Of a stretch of 64,000 nt of DNA, positions 9,596 to 17,745 are shown in pieces. Location: contig NZ_VFAH01000029.1 of assembly GCF_008929045.1 (NCBI RefSeq), positions 1 to 64,000 of the forward strand. The letters run 5' to 3'. Source of the DNA: Noviherbaspirillum aerium. GTDB taxonomy: Bacteria > Pseudomonadota > Gammaproteobacteria > Burkholderiales > Burkholderiaceae_D. Position 1 is the stretch's first letter; each line of letters begins with the position of its first letter. Under the pieces are notes generated by a model. It saw nothing but the letters and a program-made list of their open reading frames with translations, was not told the DNA's origin and ran no database searches. Made by a program: the position numbers and the translations under genes.

Positions 9596-9665
9596 TAGTA
9601 TTACATTCTTTGCGTCTACAGACTGGGGCAAGACATTGTTTACGGTTCCACTGTTTAGTATTACA
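9596..9665. repeat. Two direct copies of TAGTATTACA, possible operators
   Basis: TAGTATTACA occurs at 9596-9605 and again at 9656-9665, exactly 60 bases apart. Each is followed by similar bases (TTCTTTG and CTGTTTG). The pair lies just upstream of the XRE gene. Two sites separated by near-integral helical turns would suit a repressor dimer pair. The rest of 9581-9996 contains no convincing gene. Confidence 0.35.
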
Positions 9666-9996
9666 CTGTTTGTACGACATAACTTTTCTGGCATTTGTAG
9701 CTCCTTGCTCATACCGACAGCTAATTCGCAACGATTTATATAGCAATCGTATACGTGACGTACCTAGTAATTTAGCTGCGAAGCATAAATTCGGTATTAA
9801 CTGATTCCAAAGGGGCTTCAAAACTGAGCGATTGCTGTCAGCTTTTGCTAACTGAAATTTAAGACCATTCGCTCACTTTGCTAGGAAGTTGCCGGCTAGC
9901 TGTCTATTGGGAAGGCTACAAACCTTCTCTTGAACCCCTAATAGGAAACGCCTTGTTCAATAGGGGCGACGAACCTATACGAAGAATTGAGATGAA

Positions 9997-10488
9997 ATGA
10001 CGTCCACCGAAAAACACAAACGCAGGCTCTTAGCTTTCGCCGTAGAACCGAAGCAAATGCCAATTGAGGTCCTAACCTTTCTCGAAGATGCACTGGCTCA
10101 GTACAAGAACGGCTCGATATCAAGCCGTGACGAAGACAAGCTTGAGGAGTTTGTCGGCGCATGGATTCATGATGTTCGCCAGGAACATCCTTCCGCGCAC
10201 TTGAGTTTGTTCGCAAGACTATCGAATGAGCTTACGTTTGTTGTCCTTGCGGAGCTCGATTACCTAGTGCGAGAAGAGCTGAAATCTAGGCGTCTTGGCT
10301 ATCAAACATATGGGCCGCAAGTCCAACACTTCTTTGAACGAGACCGGCTAAAGCACATAGGTCCGGATTTTCTGCGCGCGATGCTTCGCCGCAAATCCCT
10401 GCTTGTTATGGCGGAGGGCGACCTGACCGGTCCTCTGTCTGCAATATCAAAGCTGTTCGAGCACAGTGTTGAGGAGGCATATTCATGA
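9997..10488 (+). CDS. Unknown protein, paralogue of the next gene product
   Basis: 163 residues, no domain recognised, mostly predicted helical, no signal peptide or membrane helix. It shares a pattern with the next protein: an LAELDY/AELEY block, then EL-SR-LGY-TY, an FE-R-K segment, LR, and a final AEGDL-G-SAI motif. It is the first gene of a tight operon; its stop overlaps the next start as ATGA. The two paralogues may form a heteromer. It lies directly next to a SIR2-HerA defence pair, so a defence or regulatory role is possible but unproven. Confidence 0.65.
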   Translation: MTSTEKHKRRLLAFAVEPKQMPIEVLTFLEDALAQYKNGSISSRDEDKLEEFVGAWIHDVRQEHPSAHLSLFARLSNELTFVVLAELDYLVREELKSRRLGYQTYGPQVQHFFERDRLKHIGPDFLRAMLRRKSLLVMAEGDLTGPLSAISKLFEHSVEEAYS

Positions 10489-10994
10489 GCACCCTAAGTT
10501 CAGATGAAGACATAAATCCCTTGATAGCGCAGTTTGAAAGCAAACCTTTTCAGCACTTTTTTGCATCGCAGATGGAGCACGAAACTCTAGCTACCCTTGC
10601 TAAAAAATTGTCTGATTGGAAATCGGAAAAGCTCGTTGGGCAAAACAGGGCCGAAATCGAAGAGTTTGCTTACTTCTGGGCCACGAGATTACTGAGCACC
10701 ACAAAACCTGCCTTTTCCGACAAGTTCGCTGCGCCTAAGTATGGCTATCTTTTGGTCCTGCTCGGTATCGCTGAACTCGAATATCAAATTCATCAAGAAT
10801 TGGTTTCGCGACAGCTCGGATACCGTACCTACAAAGAAGATGACATCTTTGAATTCGAGCGCATAAAAAGGCTCAACCCCAACCTTCTTCGGACGAGCTT
10901 GAATTACGACGGACTTGGCGTCGTCGCCGAGGGTGACTTGAGTGGAGTAATGGCTTCCATTGAGAGATGGCTAGACGAGAAACTTGAAAGCTAG
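10485..10994 (+). CDS. Unknown protein, paralogue of the preceding gene product
   Basis: 169 residues, soluble and largely helical by eye. Matching blocks include IAELEYQIHQELVSRQLGYR, FEFERIKRLNP, LLRTSL and VVAEGDLSGVMASIERW. These line up with the preceding protein over the second half, while the N-terminal halves diverge. Translation is probably coupled through the 4-base overlap upstream. The next gene starts two bases after the stop. Function unknown. Confidence 0.65.
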   Translation: MSTLSSDEDINPLIAQFESKPFQHFFASQMEHETLATLAKKLSDWKSEKLVGQNRAEIEEFAYFWATRLLSTTKPAFSDKFAAPKYGYLLVLLGIAELEYQIHQELVSRQLGYRTYKEDDIFEFERIKRLNPNLLRTSLNYDGLGVVAEGDLSGVMASIERWLDEKLES

Positions 10995-10996
10995 AG

Positions 10997-11377
10997 ATGA
11001 GCACAACTGAACAAAGCAGTGACGGCCCGAATTTCGAACAAGTGCCCACAGACTTCCCCCGCCCCTGCATATTGAGCTCGCTAGCTGGTGCCCACTCCAA
11101 GCTCGCTCTCGTGCATTACAACGGCAAGTTCTACTCGCCAGGTTGTACACCGCCAGAGATTTGGCAGCGATGGGACATCTGCGAAGACCTTGCAAAGCAG
11201 TTCGTTGCTAGATGCCGAGAAACTGAGACTGGCAAATACGCTCACCTCTCTCGCGCCGAAATTCTCGGCCAATACTTCGAACGGTCTCTGAAAATGCGAT
11301 GGGGCTCAGACGACGAAATGCGTTGGGTTTCCCGTCGGACGGCGCAGCTTCTCGGTTGGCCTACTCCTAACATCTGA
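10997..11377 (+). CDS. Unknown small protein, third gene of the operon
   Basis: 126 residues, no recognised domain. Visible features are ALVHYNGKFYSPGCTPPEIW, a helical middle (WDICEDLAKQFVARCRETE) and a C-terminal segment rich in Trp and Arg ending in QLLGWPTPNI. No signal peptide or membrane span. It begins two bases after the preceding stop and is followed after 12 bases by the HAD gene, so it belongs to the same transcript. Confidence 0.6.
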   Translation: MSTTEQSSDGPNFEQVPTDFPRPCILSSLAGAHSKLALVHYNGKFYSPGCTPPEIWQRWDICEDLAKQFVARCRETETGKYAHLSRAEILGQYFERSLKMRWGSDDEMRWVSRRTAQLLGWPTPNI

Positions 11378-11389
11378 CGCAGCACCAGT

Positions 11390-11890
11390 ATGGATAAGCC
11401 TCTTACTGCCGACAAAATCCTCTACTTGGACTTTGATGGCGTCCTCCATCACGAGAACGTTTTGACACACCCGTACCGTGGCATCTATATTGCCGCGCCC
11501 GGGCGCACACTATTTGAATGGATGTCTATCCTCGAAGACTTGCTAGCCCCTCATCCGGACGTCGCCATCGTATTGTCGACATCATGGGTACTCGGTCGTA
11601 GCTTTGACTTTGCAAAGTCGCGGTTGAGTCCATCGCTCCAGAAACGAGTCATCGGAGCAACCTTCAACCACCGTCTCATCCGCAAAGACGAGTTCTCGCT
11701 TCTCTCTCGTGGTCTACAGATTGCAGAAGACGTTTCTCGTCGTGAGCCCAAGTCTTGGTTTGCGCTTGATGATGAACACGTGGGCTGGCCTACCTGGTGC
11801 CGAGAGAAACTCATCCGCACCGACGGCGCTGTAGGTATAAGCGACCCCGATGCCCAGCACGCGGTGAGGACAAGGCTCGACGAGATGTAA
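11390..11890 (+). CDS. HAD-fold protein, RNA-repair-associated HAD subfamily-like
   Basis: 166 residues. It opens with HAD motif I as LYLDFDGVLHHENV (both Asp present), motif II as IVLSTSWVLG, and a late acidic motif IV as WFALDDE. The compact size with no large cap domain resembles the HAD domains described with Swiss-army-knife RNA repair proteins. The expected activity is phosphate-ester hydrolysis, perhaps on nucleic acid ends; the substrate is unknown. It closes the four-gene operon beginning at 9997. Confidence 0.7.
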   Translation: MDKPLTADKILYLDFDGVLHHENVLTHPYRGIYIAAPGRTLFEWMSILEDLLAPHPDVAIVLSTSWVLGRSFDFAKSRLSPSLQKRVIGATFNHRLIRKDEFSLLSRGLQIAEDVSRREPKSWFALDDEHVGWPTWCREKLIRTDGAVGISDPDAQHAVRTRLDEM

Positions 11891-11956
11891 ATAACATATC
11901 TGCCAGCTCGACCGTTGCCGTTTTGAATAAAACGTCGATATCAATAGAGACCCATC

Positions 11957-12157
11957 GTGACTACACCTGAAGAGCGGACTCGAGCCGTTGTAGATACTCG
12001 AGAATTCTTGGACTGCCTTACCTGTCCTGTCCGTACCCCGGGCATACCGCATGAAATACGTGACCAAGCGCGGAGGCTTCTTCGGCACTACCCCTTTGCA
12101 ACAGATATGGAGTTGGCCGCCTTTGCACTTCCACAATGGTTCGGTATAGCCAGCTAA
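11957..12157 (+). CDS. BPSL0761-family small protein
   Basis: 66 residues from a GTG at 11957. MTTPEERTRAVVDTREFL, a mid-section with PHEIRDQARRLLRHYPFATD and an ELA segment match a short family common in Burkholderiales accessory DNA. Function unknown. Members tend to sit beside transposons, toxin genes or defence genes. It is separated from the HAD gene by 66 bases and probably has its own start region. Confidence 0.65.
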   Translation: MTTPEERTRAVVDTREFLDCLTCPVRTPGIPHEIRDQARRLLRHYPFATDMELAAFALPQWFGIAS

Positions 12158-12249
12158 ACTATCGATTTGAAGGCTCACTTTCCGTCGAATTTTTGAAATT
12201 CTGCCCAGAAGCATATGAAATTCTAGGTTGCATTTTATGGACTAGTGTT

Positions 12250-12279
12250 GGTTATCTTGCATTAGGGAACATGTATAAT
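12250..12279 (+). promoter_or_regulatory. Possible sigma-70 promoter for SIR2-HerA
   Basis: A perfect TATAAT lies at 12274-12279. A weak -35 candidate (TTATCT) sits about 16 bases upstream. It is 36 bases before the SIR2 gene start and no other gene intervenes. Confidence 0.35.
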
Positions 12280-12314
12280 TGCCAATATGATTCAGAAAAA
12301 CACTGGAATTTCGG

Positions 12315-13337
12315 ATGGAGATACTTAAACTTTCGCAACGAGTAGCGCAAGACTGTACATCGCAAGTGCCCGTTATCGTTCTTGGTAGCGGAGCGTCGGC
12401 ACCTCATGGAATTCCAGGGATGGGCGCGCTGGGAAAACACTTGGCGAGCTCGGTCATTGCAGATAGCTTGGGAACTATTGACCTGAAGGGCTGGGACGAT
12501 TTTAAGGACAAGATTCAGACCTTGGACCTTGAGTCAGCACTGACTGAGGTAACCCTCTCACCTAGCCTTACACAACATATTGTTCGTACCACTTGGACCT
12601 ACCTGAACTCTGCAGACATTGCAGTATTTCAGGAGATAACTGGCAACAGAAAGCTTCTCCCACTGACCAAACTGTTTCAGCATCTCTTTAATAGCACAGC
12701 AACTGAACTTCAAGTTGTAACGCCCAATTACGACCGGCTCGCTGAATATGCTGCTGAAGCTGCTGGCTATTATGCTTACACCGGGTTTAGTTTTGGAATG
12801 CTTGGGAATCGAGCGGAAGTACCGAAAATTACTGTACGTGGCAAGCCACAGCGAACGGTGAACGTTTGGAAAGTCCACGGTTCCTTCAGTTGGTTTCAGG
12901 ACCGAGATGGCGTTGTAGTATCGCTTCCGCCTTCAACAGGTTATTCGACTGAACTTGAGCCATTAATTGTTACTCCGGGTATCGAAAAGTATCGACGGAC
13001 ACATGGAGAACCATTTCGCACGACCATGCAAAGCGCTGACAGGGCGATTACTGATGCGGGCGCCTTCCTTTGCATCGGATACGGTTTTAATGATGAACAT
13101 TTGCAACCGTTACTTGTACAGAGATGCAATTCCCGGAAAGTTCCGCTTGTGCTACTCACCCAAAAAATAAGTGATAAAGCACATGAGTTTCTTCGAAGCG
13201 GGAAGTGCCAAAGGTATTTGGCAATGGAAGAATGTGAAAGAGGAACAATGGTCTTTTCGAATGAACGACCGGAGGGAGAAGAATTGCCGGGTCGCTCAGT
13301 ATGGAAACTTGATAAATTTCTTGAATTAATAATGTGA
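12315..13337 (+). CDS. SIR2-domain effector of a SIR2-HerA defence pair
   Basis: 340 residues. Sirtuin NAD-binding landmarks are visible: GSGASAPHG near residue 24, TPNYDRL near 135, the catalytic-type His in KVHGSF near 188, and GYGFNDEHL near 255. SIR2 proteins paired with HerA ATPases form anti-phage systems in which the SIR2 subunit acts on NAD+ or on nucleic acid. The HerA gene starts 9 bases downstream. The ATG at 12315 has only a weak ribosome site. Nothing suggests truncation. Confidence 0.85.
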   Translation: MEILKLSQRVAQDCTSQVPVIVLGSGASAPHGIPGMGALGKHLASSVIADSLGTIDLKGWDDFKDKIQTLDLESALTEVTLSPSLTQHIVRTTWTYLNSADIAVFQEITGNRKLLPLTKLFQHLFNSTATELQVVTPNYDRLAEYAAEAAGYYAYTGFSFGMLGNRAEVPKITVRGKPQRTVNVWKVHGSFSWFQDRDGVVVSLPPSTGYSTELEPLIVTPGIEKYRRTHGEPFRTTMQSADRAITDAGAFLCIGYGFNDEHLQPLLVQRCNSRKVPLVLLTQKISDKAHEFLRSGKCQRYLAMEECERGTMVFSNERPEGEELPGRSVWKLDKFLELIM

Positions 13338-13346
13338 GGGTGGCTG

Positions 13347-15101
13347 ATGGGTATTCTTGCCTACGATGATGATGAAGCTTTGGGCCGCGTTCGCGCCGTA
13401 GATACGACAATGGTCGTTGTGAATGTAGACGACACCGAAAGACTTCGAAAACTGCAAGTGAATCGGCTTGCCGTACTGCAGAGTAGCCGTCCGGGTCAGC
13501 ACCTCATCGGGATTATTCAAAAAATCACTCGCACTGCAATCGACGCAAAAAACGGAACGACAGAAGGTTCGGATGACGAGATACTTGAACAGAACTCGGT
13601 TCGGATTTCTCTGATTGGTACCCTTGTTGATAAGGTCGGCGATAAAGTTAATGTGTTTCTCCGTACCCTCGAGACAGTTCCAGAAATCGACGCGTACTGC
13701 TTCTCATTAGAAGGAAAACGTCTCACAGATTTCATGCGTGTCGTGGCAAATATTGCTGGAGATGGCCAAAAGCTATCGTTGGGGCACTACACGCTGGATG
13801 AGAATGCAGAGGCTTACCTCAACGGCAACAAGTTTTTTCAAAGACATGCCGTTATCGTGGGTAGCACTGGGTCGGGAAAATCTTGGACAACTGCGAGAGT
13901 ACTGGAACAAGTTGCGGCCTTGAGTAATGCTAGCGCCTTGGTCTTCGACATCCATGGCGAATATTCACCGATGCGCGGCCCCGGCATTAAGCACTTCCGC
14001 ATCGCCGGTCCTGGTGACCTTGATGCTGGTGCCACGTTAGACAACGGTGTGATTTTCATCCCTTACTGGCTGTTGGGCTATGAGGCCATGACCTCGATGT
14101 TTGTCGATAGGTCGGACCAAAATGCACCGAATCAAGCAATGGTCATGTCTCGTGCCGTTGTCAATGCCAAGCGCAAATATTTGACTGATGGGGGGCACAG
14201 TGAGGTCCTTGCTAACTTCACTGTCGACAGTCCAATTCCGTTTAGCCTCGATGAAGTTATCACCGAACTCAATGGGCTAAACGTTGAGATGGTTGCAGGG
14301 GCAAAAACCGGAACTGAGAAGCAAGGCGAGTTTCACGGCAAACTAAGTCGCCTCATTCAGCGCCTGGAGAATAAGCGAACCGACCGGCGTCTTGGATTCC
14401 TATTCCAAGGTAATGTCGAAACAATGGAATATGAGTGGCTAGAGCGCTTAGTTTTGGCACTCGTCGCAGGAACAAAGGACCAGACAGATGGGACTGGCGG
14501 GGTCAAGGTTATCGATTTTTCCGAGGTGCCTGCTGACATCTTGCCTCTTATCGTAAGCCTCATTGCTAAACTTGTGTTCGCAGTCCAGCAATGGACCGTT
14601 TCAGAAAGGCGACACCCTGTTGCATTGTTCTGCGACGAAGCTCATCTTTACATACCTGAAAGCCGCTCTTCCGGTGCGGCTGGTGATATTTCTGTTGAAA
14701 TCTTTGAGCGCATCGCGAAAGAAGGGCGTAAATATGGCGCTGGGTTAGTGGTAATTAGCCAGAGGCCGTCGGAAGTTAATCGAACGGTTCTTAGCCAATG
14801 CAATAACCTGATTGCCATGAGACTGACTAATGGGGATGACCAAGCAGTAGTGAGACGCCTTCTGCCGGATAGCCTCGGCGGCTTCGGAGACCTGTTGCCG
14901 GTTCTCGATACGGGAGAAGCTTTGGTGGTTGGAGATGCAAGTCTGCTGCCTACTCGGATTCGTGTCATGGAACCGACACAGCGGCCGAATAGTGGAACTG
15001 TGGATTTCTGGGAGCGGTGGGGCGAGGACAAACACGTACGCGGCCATTTGGAAGCTGTCGAGGGATGGCGGCGCCAGTCTGTACAAGGCTTGCCCGTTTG
15101 A
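13347..15101 (+). CDS. HerA-family hexameric ATPase of the SIR2-HerA pair
   Basis: 584 residues. An N-terminal HAS-barrel-like region is followed by a RecA/FtsK-like motor with Walker A GSTGSGKS near residue 172, Walker B ALFCDEAHLYIPE near 425-435, and an arginine-finger region SQRPSEVNRT near 470. HerA motors form hexameric rings that translocate DNA. In the defence version they scaffold SIR2 subunits. It is preceded by a GAGGG ribosome site. Both genes appear intact. Confidence 0.87.
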   Translation: MGILAYDDDEALGRVRAVDTTMVVVNVDDTERLRKLQVNRLAVLQSSRPGQHLIGIIQKITRTAIDAKNGTTEGSDDEILEQNSVRISLIGTLVDKVGDKVNVFLRTLETVPEIDAYCFSLEGKRLTDFMRVVANIAGDGQKLSLGHYTLDENAEAYLNGNKFFQRHAVIVGSTGSGKSWTTARVLEQVAALSNASALVFDIHGEYSPMRGPGIKHFRIAGPGDLDAGATLDNGVIFIPYWLLGYEAMTSMFVDRSDQNAPNQAMVMSRAVVNAKRKYLTDGGHSEVLANFTVDSPIPFSLDEVITELNGLNVEMVAGAKTGTEKQGEFHGKLSRLIQRLENKRTDRRLGFLFQGNVETMEYEWLERLVLALVAGTKDQTDGTGGVKVIDFSEVPADILPLIVSLIAKLVFAVQQWTVSERRHPVALFCDEAHLYIPESRSSGAAGDISVEIFERIAKEGRKYGAGLVVISQRPSEVNRTVLSQCNNLIAMRLTNGDDQAVVRRLLPDSLGGFGDLLPVLDTGEALVVGDASLLPTRIRVMEPTQRPNSGTVDFWERWGEDKHVRGHLEAVEGWRRQSVQGLPV

Positions 15102-15347
15102 TAGGCAATCGAGCATAGAGAGGTCTGCCAAATTGCATCTGATGGATAGGTAGATGAGGCATAGCTTGGTTGCCTCTTCCAATAGTTTGCCGAGCACGAC
15201 CACTTGAACTTGAGGACTTGCTGGCCCTGCGATGAAATCGACAGCTTGGTCACAAGAACGACTATCACGATGCAGTGGCCGACAGCCGATAGATAGCAGC
15301 CGTATTCAGTAGCACGCCCTCTTTCTTTTTTTGAAATACAGAACCAA

Positions 15348-15665
15348 ATGATTCAGTACCCAGACATCGAAACCTTCCTCCAACACCTTGTTAATGGTAT
15401 CGAAAGCGGTCAATACACCAAAGCGACTTTCCCCAAAGCGCTAGACGAGCAGGGTTGGAAAGTGGCCACATCAGACTTGGTCGGGAAAAATTCCGCTGTC
15501 AAAGAATCTCTGATTGAGCCGTTGCAGTACATCGGTGTATTGCCCGCAAAATCTACGGGCAAGGCATTTACCCATGACGACCTTTCAAAAGGAATTGCGT
15601 CTAGGCTTGAGCTTATCAAGTTTGCAAAAGCGCATATCAAAGACTTTACTTCAGTTCAGCACTGA
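15348..15665 (+). CDS. Unknown 105-residue protein
   Basis: No domain recognised. It starts MIQYPDIETFLQHLVNGIES and is mainly helical, soluble, without a signal peptide. It precedes the HIT gene by 27 bases and may share its transcript. A 246-base gap separates it from herA. Confidence 0.55.
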   Translation: MIQYPDIETFLQHLVNGIESGQYTKATFPKALDEQGWKVATSDLVGKNSAVKESLIEPLQYIGVLPAKSTGKAFTHDDLSKGIASRLELIKFAKAHIKDFTSVQH

Positions 15666-15692
15666 GTCGTTACGTATTGCACGCCGCTTCCC

Positions 15693-16082
15693 ATGACAAA
15701 GGTTACTTGCCCATTCTGCGCGCTATCGTCCGAACGAGTCCTTGGAGAAAATGACCATGCTCTCTGGATTCGTGACGGCTTCCCGATATCACCGGGGCAT
15801 AGCCTTATCATACCGAAGCGGCACATAGGGTCGTTTTTCGACACATCTGAGGAAGAGCGTCAGGCACTGCTTGCGTTGCTAGACGAAGCCAAACAAGTAG
15901 CCGCGACCGAGTTCAAGCCAGACGGCTACAACATTGGAATCAATGATGGACCTGCAGCCGGCCAGACCGTGCCGCACCTCCATATACATCTGATTCCAAG
16001 GTATGCAGGCGATATGGCGGACCCTCGCGGCGGTGTCCGCTGGGTAATTCCAGAGAAAGCCGATTACTGGTCAAAACGGTAG
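15693..16082 (+). CDS. HIT-family nucleotide hydrolase or transferase
   Basis: 129 residues with an N-terminal CPFC pair and the active-site triad motif HLHIHLIPR near residues 95-103. HIT enzymes cleave or transfer nucleotidyl groups from dinucleoside polyphosphates or AMP-lysine-type conjugates. The C-terminal DPRGGVRWVIPEKADYW block is typical of bacterial members in accessory clusters. The HNH gene starts four bases after its stop, so the two are very likely co-translated. Confidence 0.85.
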   Translation: MTKVTCPFCALSSERVLGENDHALWIRDGFPISPGHSLIIPKRHIGSFFDTSEEERQALLALLDEAKQVAATEFKPDGYNIGINDGPAAGQTVPHLHIHLIPRYAGDMADPRGGVRWVIPEKADYWSKR

Positions 16083-16086
16083 TAAC

Positions 16087-17151
16087 GTGCCAGCCATCGT
16101 TCCGCCTCCGAGCCCCGAATCGCAGCTCGCCTTTTTGTCGAAGCTCCAGCGCCTATTTGCTGAGGGTGACTTCACTGCGACGTACAAGTACGCATTGCTC
16201 ATCTCCTTGGCTGACCTTGCCGTTGAACTTGGTGCCGACGATGGACGAGAGCTACTGCTCACGACCCGGCAGATTGGCGAGCGGTTTATCCATTTGTACT
16301 GGCGTCAAGCCACACCGTACGGTACTGGAAGACCAAGTACAGAACCTAACATCCTTTCCCAAAATCTCGGTGCTCAAGCGGCAGTTGTATCAGCTATAGC
16401 TAGTTTCCGTGCGGAGTGTGCCACAGCCTCGCCTCAGGCAGCCAAGACGGCTCCTGGGTATAACCGGCTGCTTTCAGACGTCACCAATACTGTTTCTGCT
16501 CAGCCCCTGAGCTATCTGCAAAACTTTGGTGGTGGAACTGACGAGTTCCTCTACGAGAGAGCTGGCAATGGGAGGGTGCGCCTCAAGCCAGGAGTAGGTT
16601 ACTGCTTGCGGCGCTTCCAACCGCTCGTACAACAGCTTGCGCGAGCACATTGGATTGGACACATCAAGGGAAATCAAAGGAACTTGCCTATTCTTGGCGA
16701 AGCGGATGACCTGGAGGCATTCCTGTTTGAGACATCTCGCCAGTCACTCGTACAGTTAGGGGCTAGCCTACGAAAGCTTGAGGGTGCCAAGTGCTTTTAC
16801 TGTCGGGGCGGTCTCACTGATGCGGATGTCGACCATTTCATTCCTTTTTCCCAGTATCCGCGAGACCTGGCTCACAACTTCGTTCTAGCGCACCCTAGCT
16901 GCAATAGAAGCAAATCTGACACGTTGGCCGCTCGTCCGCACCTGGAGCGTTGGGTCAAACGCCTAGCCCTACGGTCTGATGACATTCAAAACATAGGCCT
17001 GGATGTTGGAATGGTTGCCGATGCTGCAGTCAGTAGGCAAGTAGTAGCTTGGGGCTACACCGGAGCAGTGCAGAGTGGCAGTCGCGCCTGGTATTCGCCG
17101 AACCAGTATGAAGTCGTCGACCAGAGCTACAGCATGCTTTTTGCAAGTTAA
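16087..17151 (+). CDS. HNH endonuclease
   Basis: 354 residues from a GTG start. The C-terminal third carries a zinc-type HNH module: CFYC near 236, DVDHFIPFSQYPRD near 246, then HNFVLAHPSCNRSK near 262-275. The N-terminal two thirds are unrecognised and may bind a nucleic acid or a partner. Pairing with a HIT gene suggests one system that makes or removes a nucleotide signal and cuts DNA; this is inference. It is not a homing-type enzyme as far as I can see: no intron or intein is nearby. Confidence 0.8.
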   Translation: MPAIVPPPSPESQLAFLSKLQRLFAEGDFTATYKYALLISLADLAVELGADDGRELLLTTRQIGERFIHLYWRQATPYGTGRPSTEPNILSQNLGAQAAVVSAIASFRAECATASPQAAKTAPGYNRLLSDVTNTVSAQPLSYLQNFGGGTDEFLYERAGNGRVRLKPGVGYCLRRFQPLVQQLARAHWIGHIKGNQRNLPILGEADDLEAFLFETSRQSLVQLGASLRKLEGAKCFYCRGGLTDADVDHFIPFSQYPRDLAHNFVLAHPSCNRSKSDTLAARPHLERWVKRLALRSDDIQNIGLDVGMVADAAVSRQVVAWGYTGAVQSGSRAWYSPNQYEVVDQSYSMLFAS

Positions 17152-17307
17152 ATCCTTGCTAAAAACTAGCGCAAACCCTATTGGCGGCGCACTCTCACTG
17201 TCCCGATAAAAATATTTTCCAAATCGTGGTGCGATTTTGAAGTTTGTGCCTATACGAAACAGAGCGATGAAAAGCTCTTTTCACTTTTTGACAATAGGAC
17301 ATAGACC

Positions 17308-17637
17308 ATGAACACCGCATTTGAAGTACTTGAGGCCCAATATCGCACCGCACGCTACAACTGCCGCCGAGCCAAACAGGCGTTGGATGCACTTAGCCCA
17401 GAGTTCCAAAGCAAACTTAAAGCATATGAGCATCTTGATAATGCCTTGACTTCCTTGGATAGACTAGAACTTCATGATGACTATGCTCAAGCACGGCCTG
17501 TGTTAGAGAGGTTGAGGGACATGCTGGATAATCTCTTTCCACCCTACAATGAAGCAAATAAGGCATATAAGGCCGCGGTACATGCCGAGGAAGAGTGCAG
17601 AAAGCGCCTTGACGAGGCTGAGCGTGCCGCAAGTTGA
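17308..17637 (+). CDS. Small coiled-coil protein of unknown function
   Basis: 109 residues, highly charged and helical with heptad-like spacing at both ends (TARYNCRRAKQALDAL, later AAVHAEEECRKRLDEAE). No signal peptide. It stands alone between the HNH gene and the first nuclease gene. An AT-rich stretch upstream (17205-17300) may hold its promoter. Confidence 0.55.
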   Translation: MNTAFEVLEAQYRTARYNCRRAKQALDALSPEFQSKLKAYEHLDNALTSLDRLELHDDYAQARPVLERLRDMLDNLFPPYNEANKAYKAAVHAEEECRKRLDEAERAAS

Positions 17638-17745
17638 GACGTCATTTAGCTAGTACATGATTGACAAGGGCAGGTCGATGCTGTGATACCAAATCCAAGG
17701 TCCGGCCCGCCTACTGCCTTCTGTTGGAGGCAGTAAAATCGCGGA

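Noticed and set aside
9549-9821. 90-codon minus-strand frame
   Set aside because: Overlaps the start of the XRE gene and the putative operators; no ribosome site or recognisable sequence.
11714-12214. 166-codon minus-strand frame
   Set aside because: Covers the ends of the HAD gene and the BPSL0761-family gene, both better supported.
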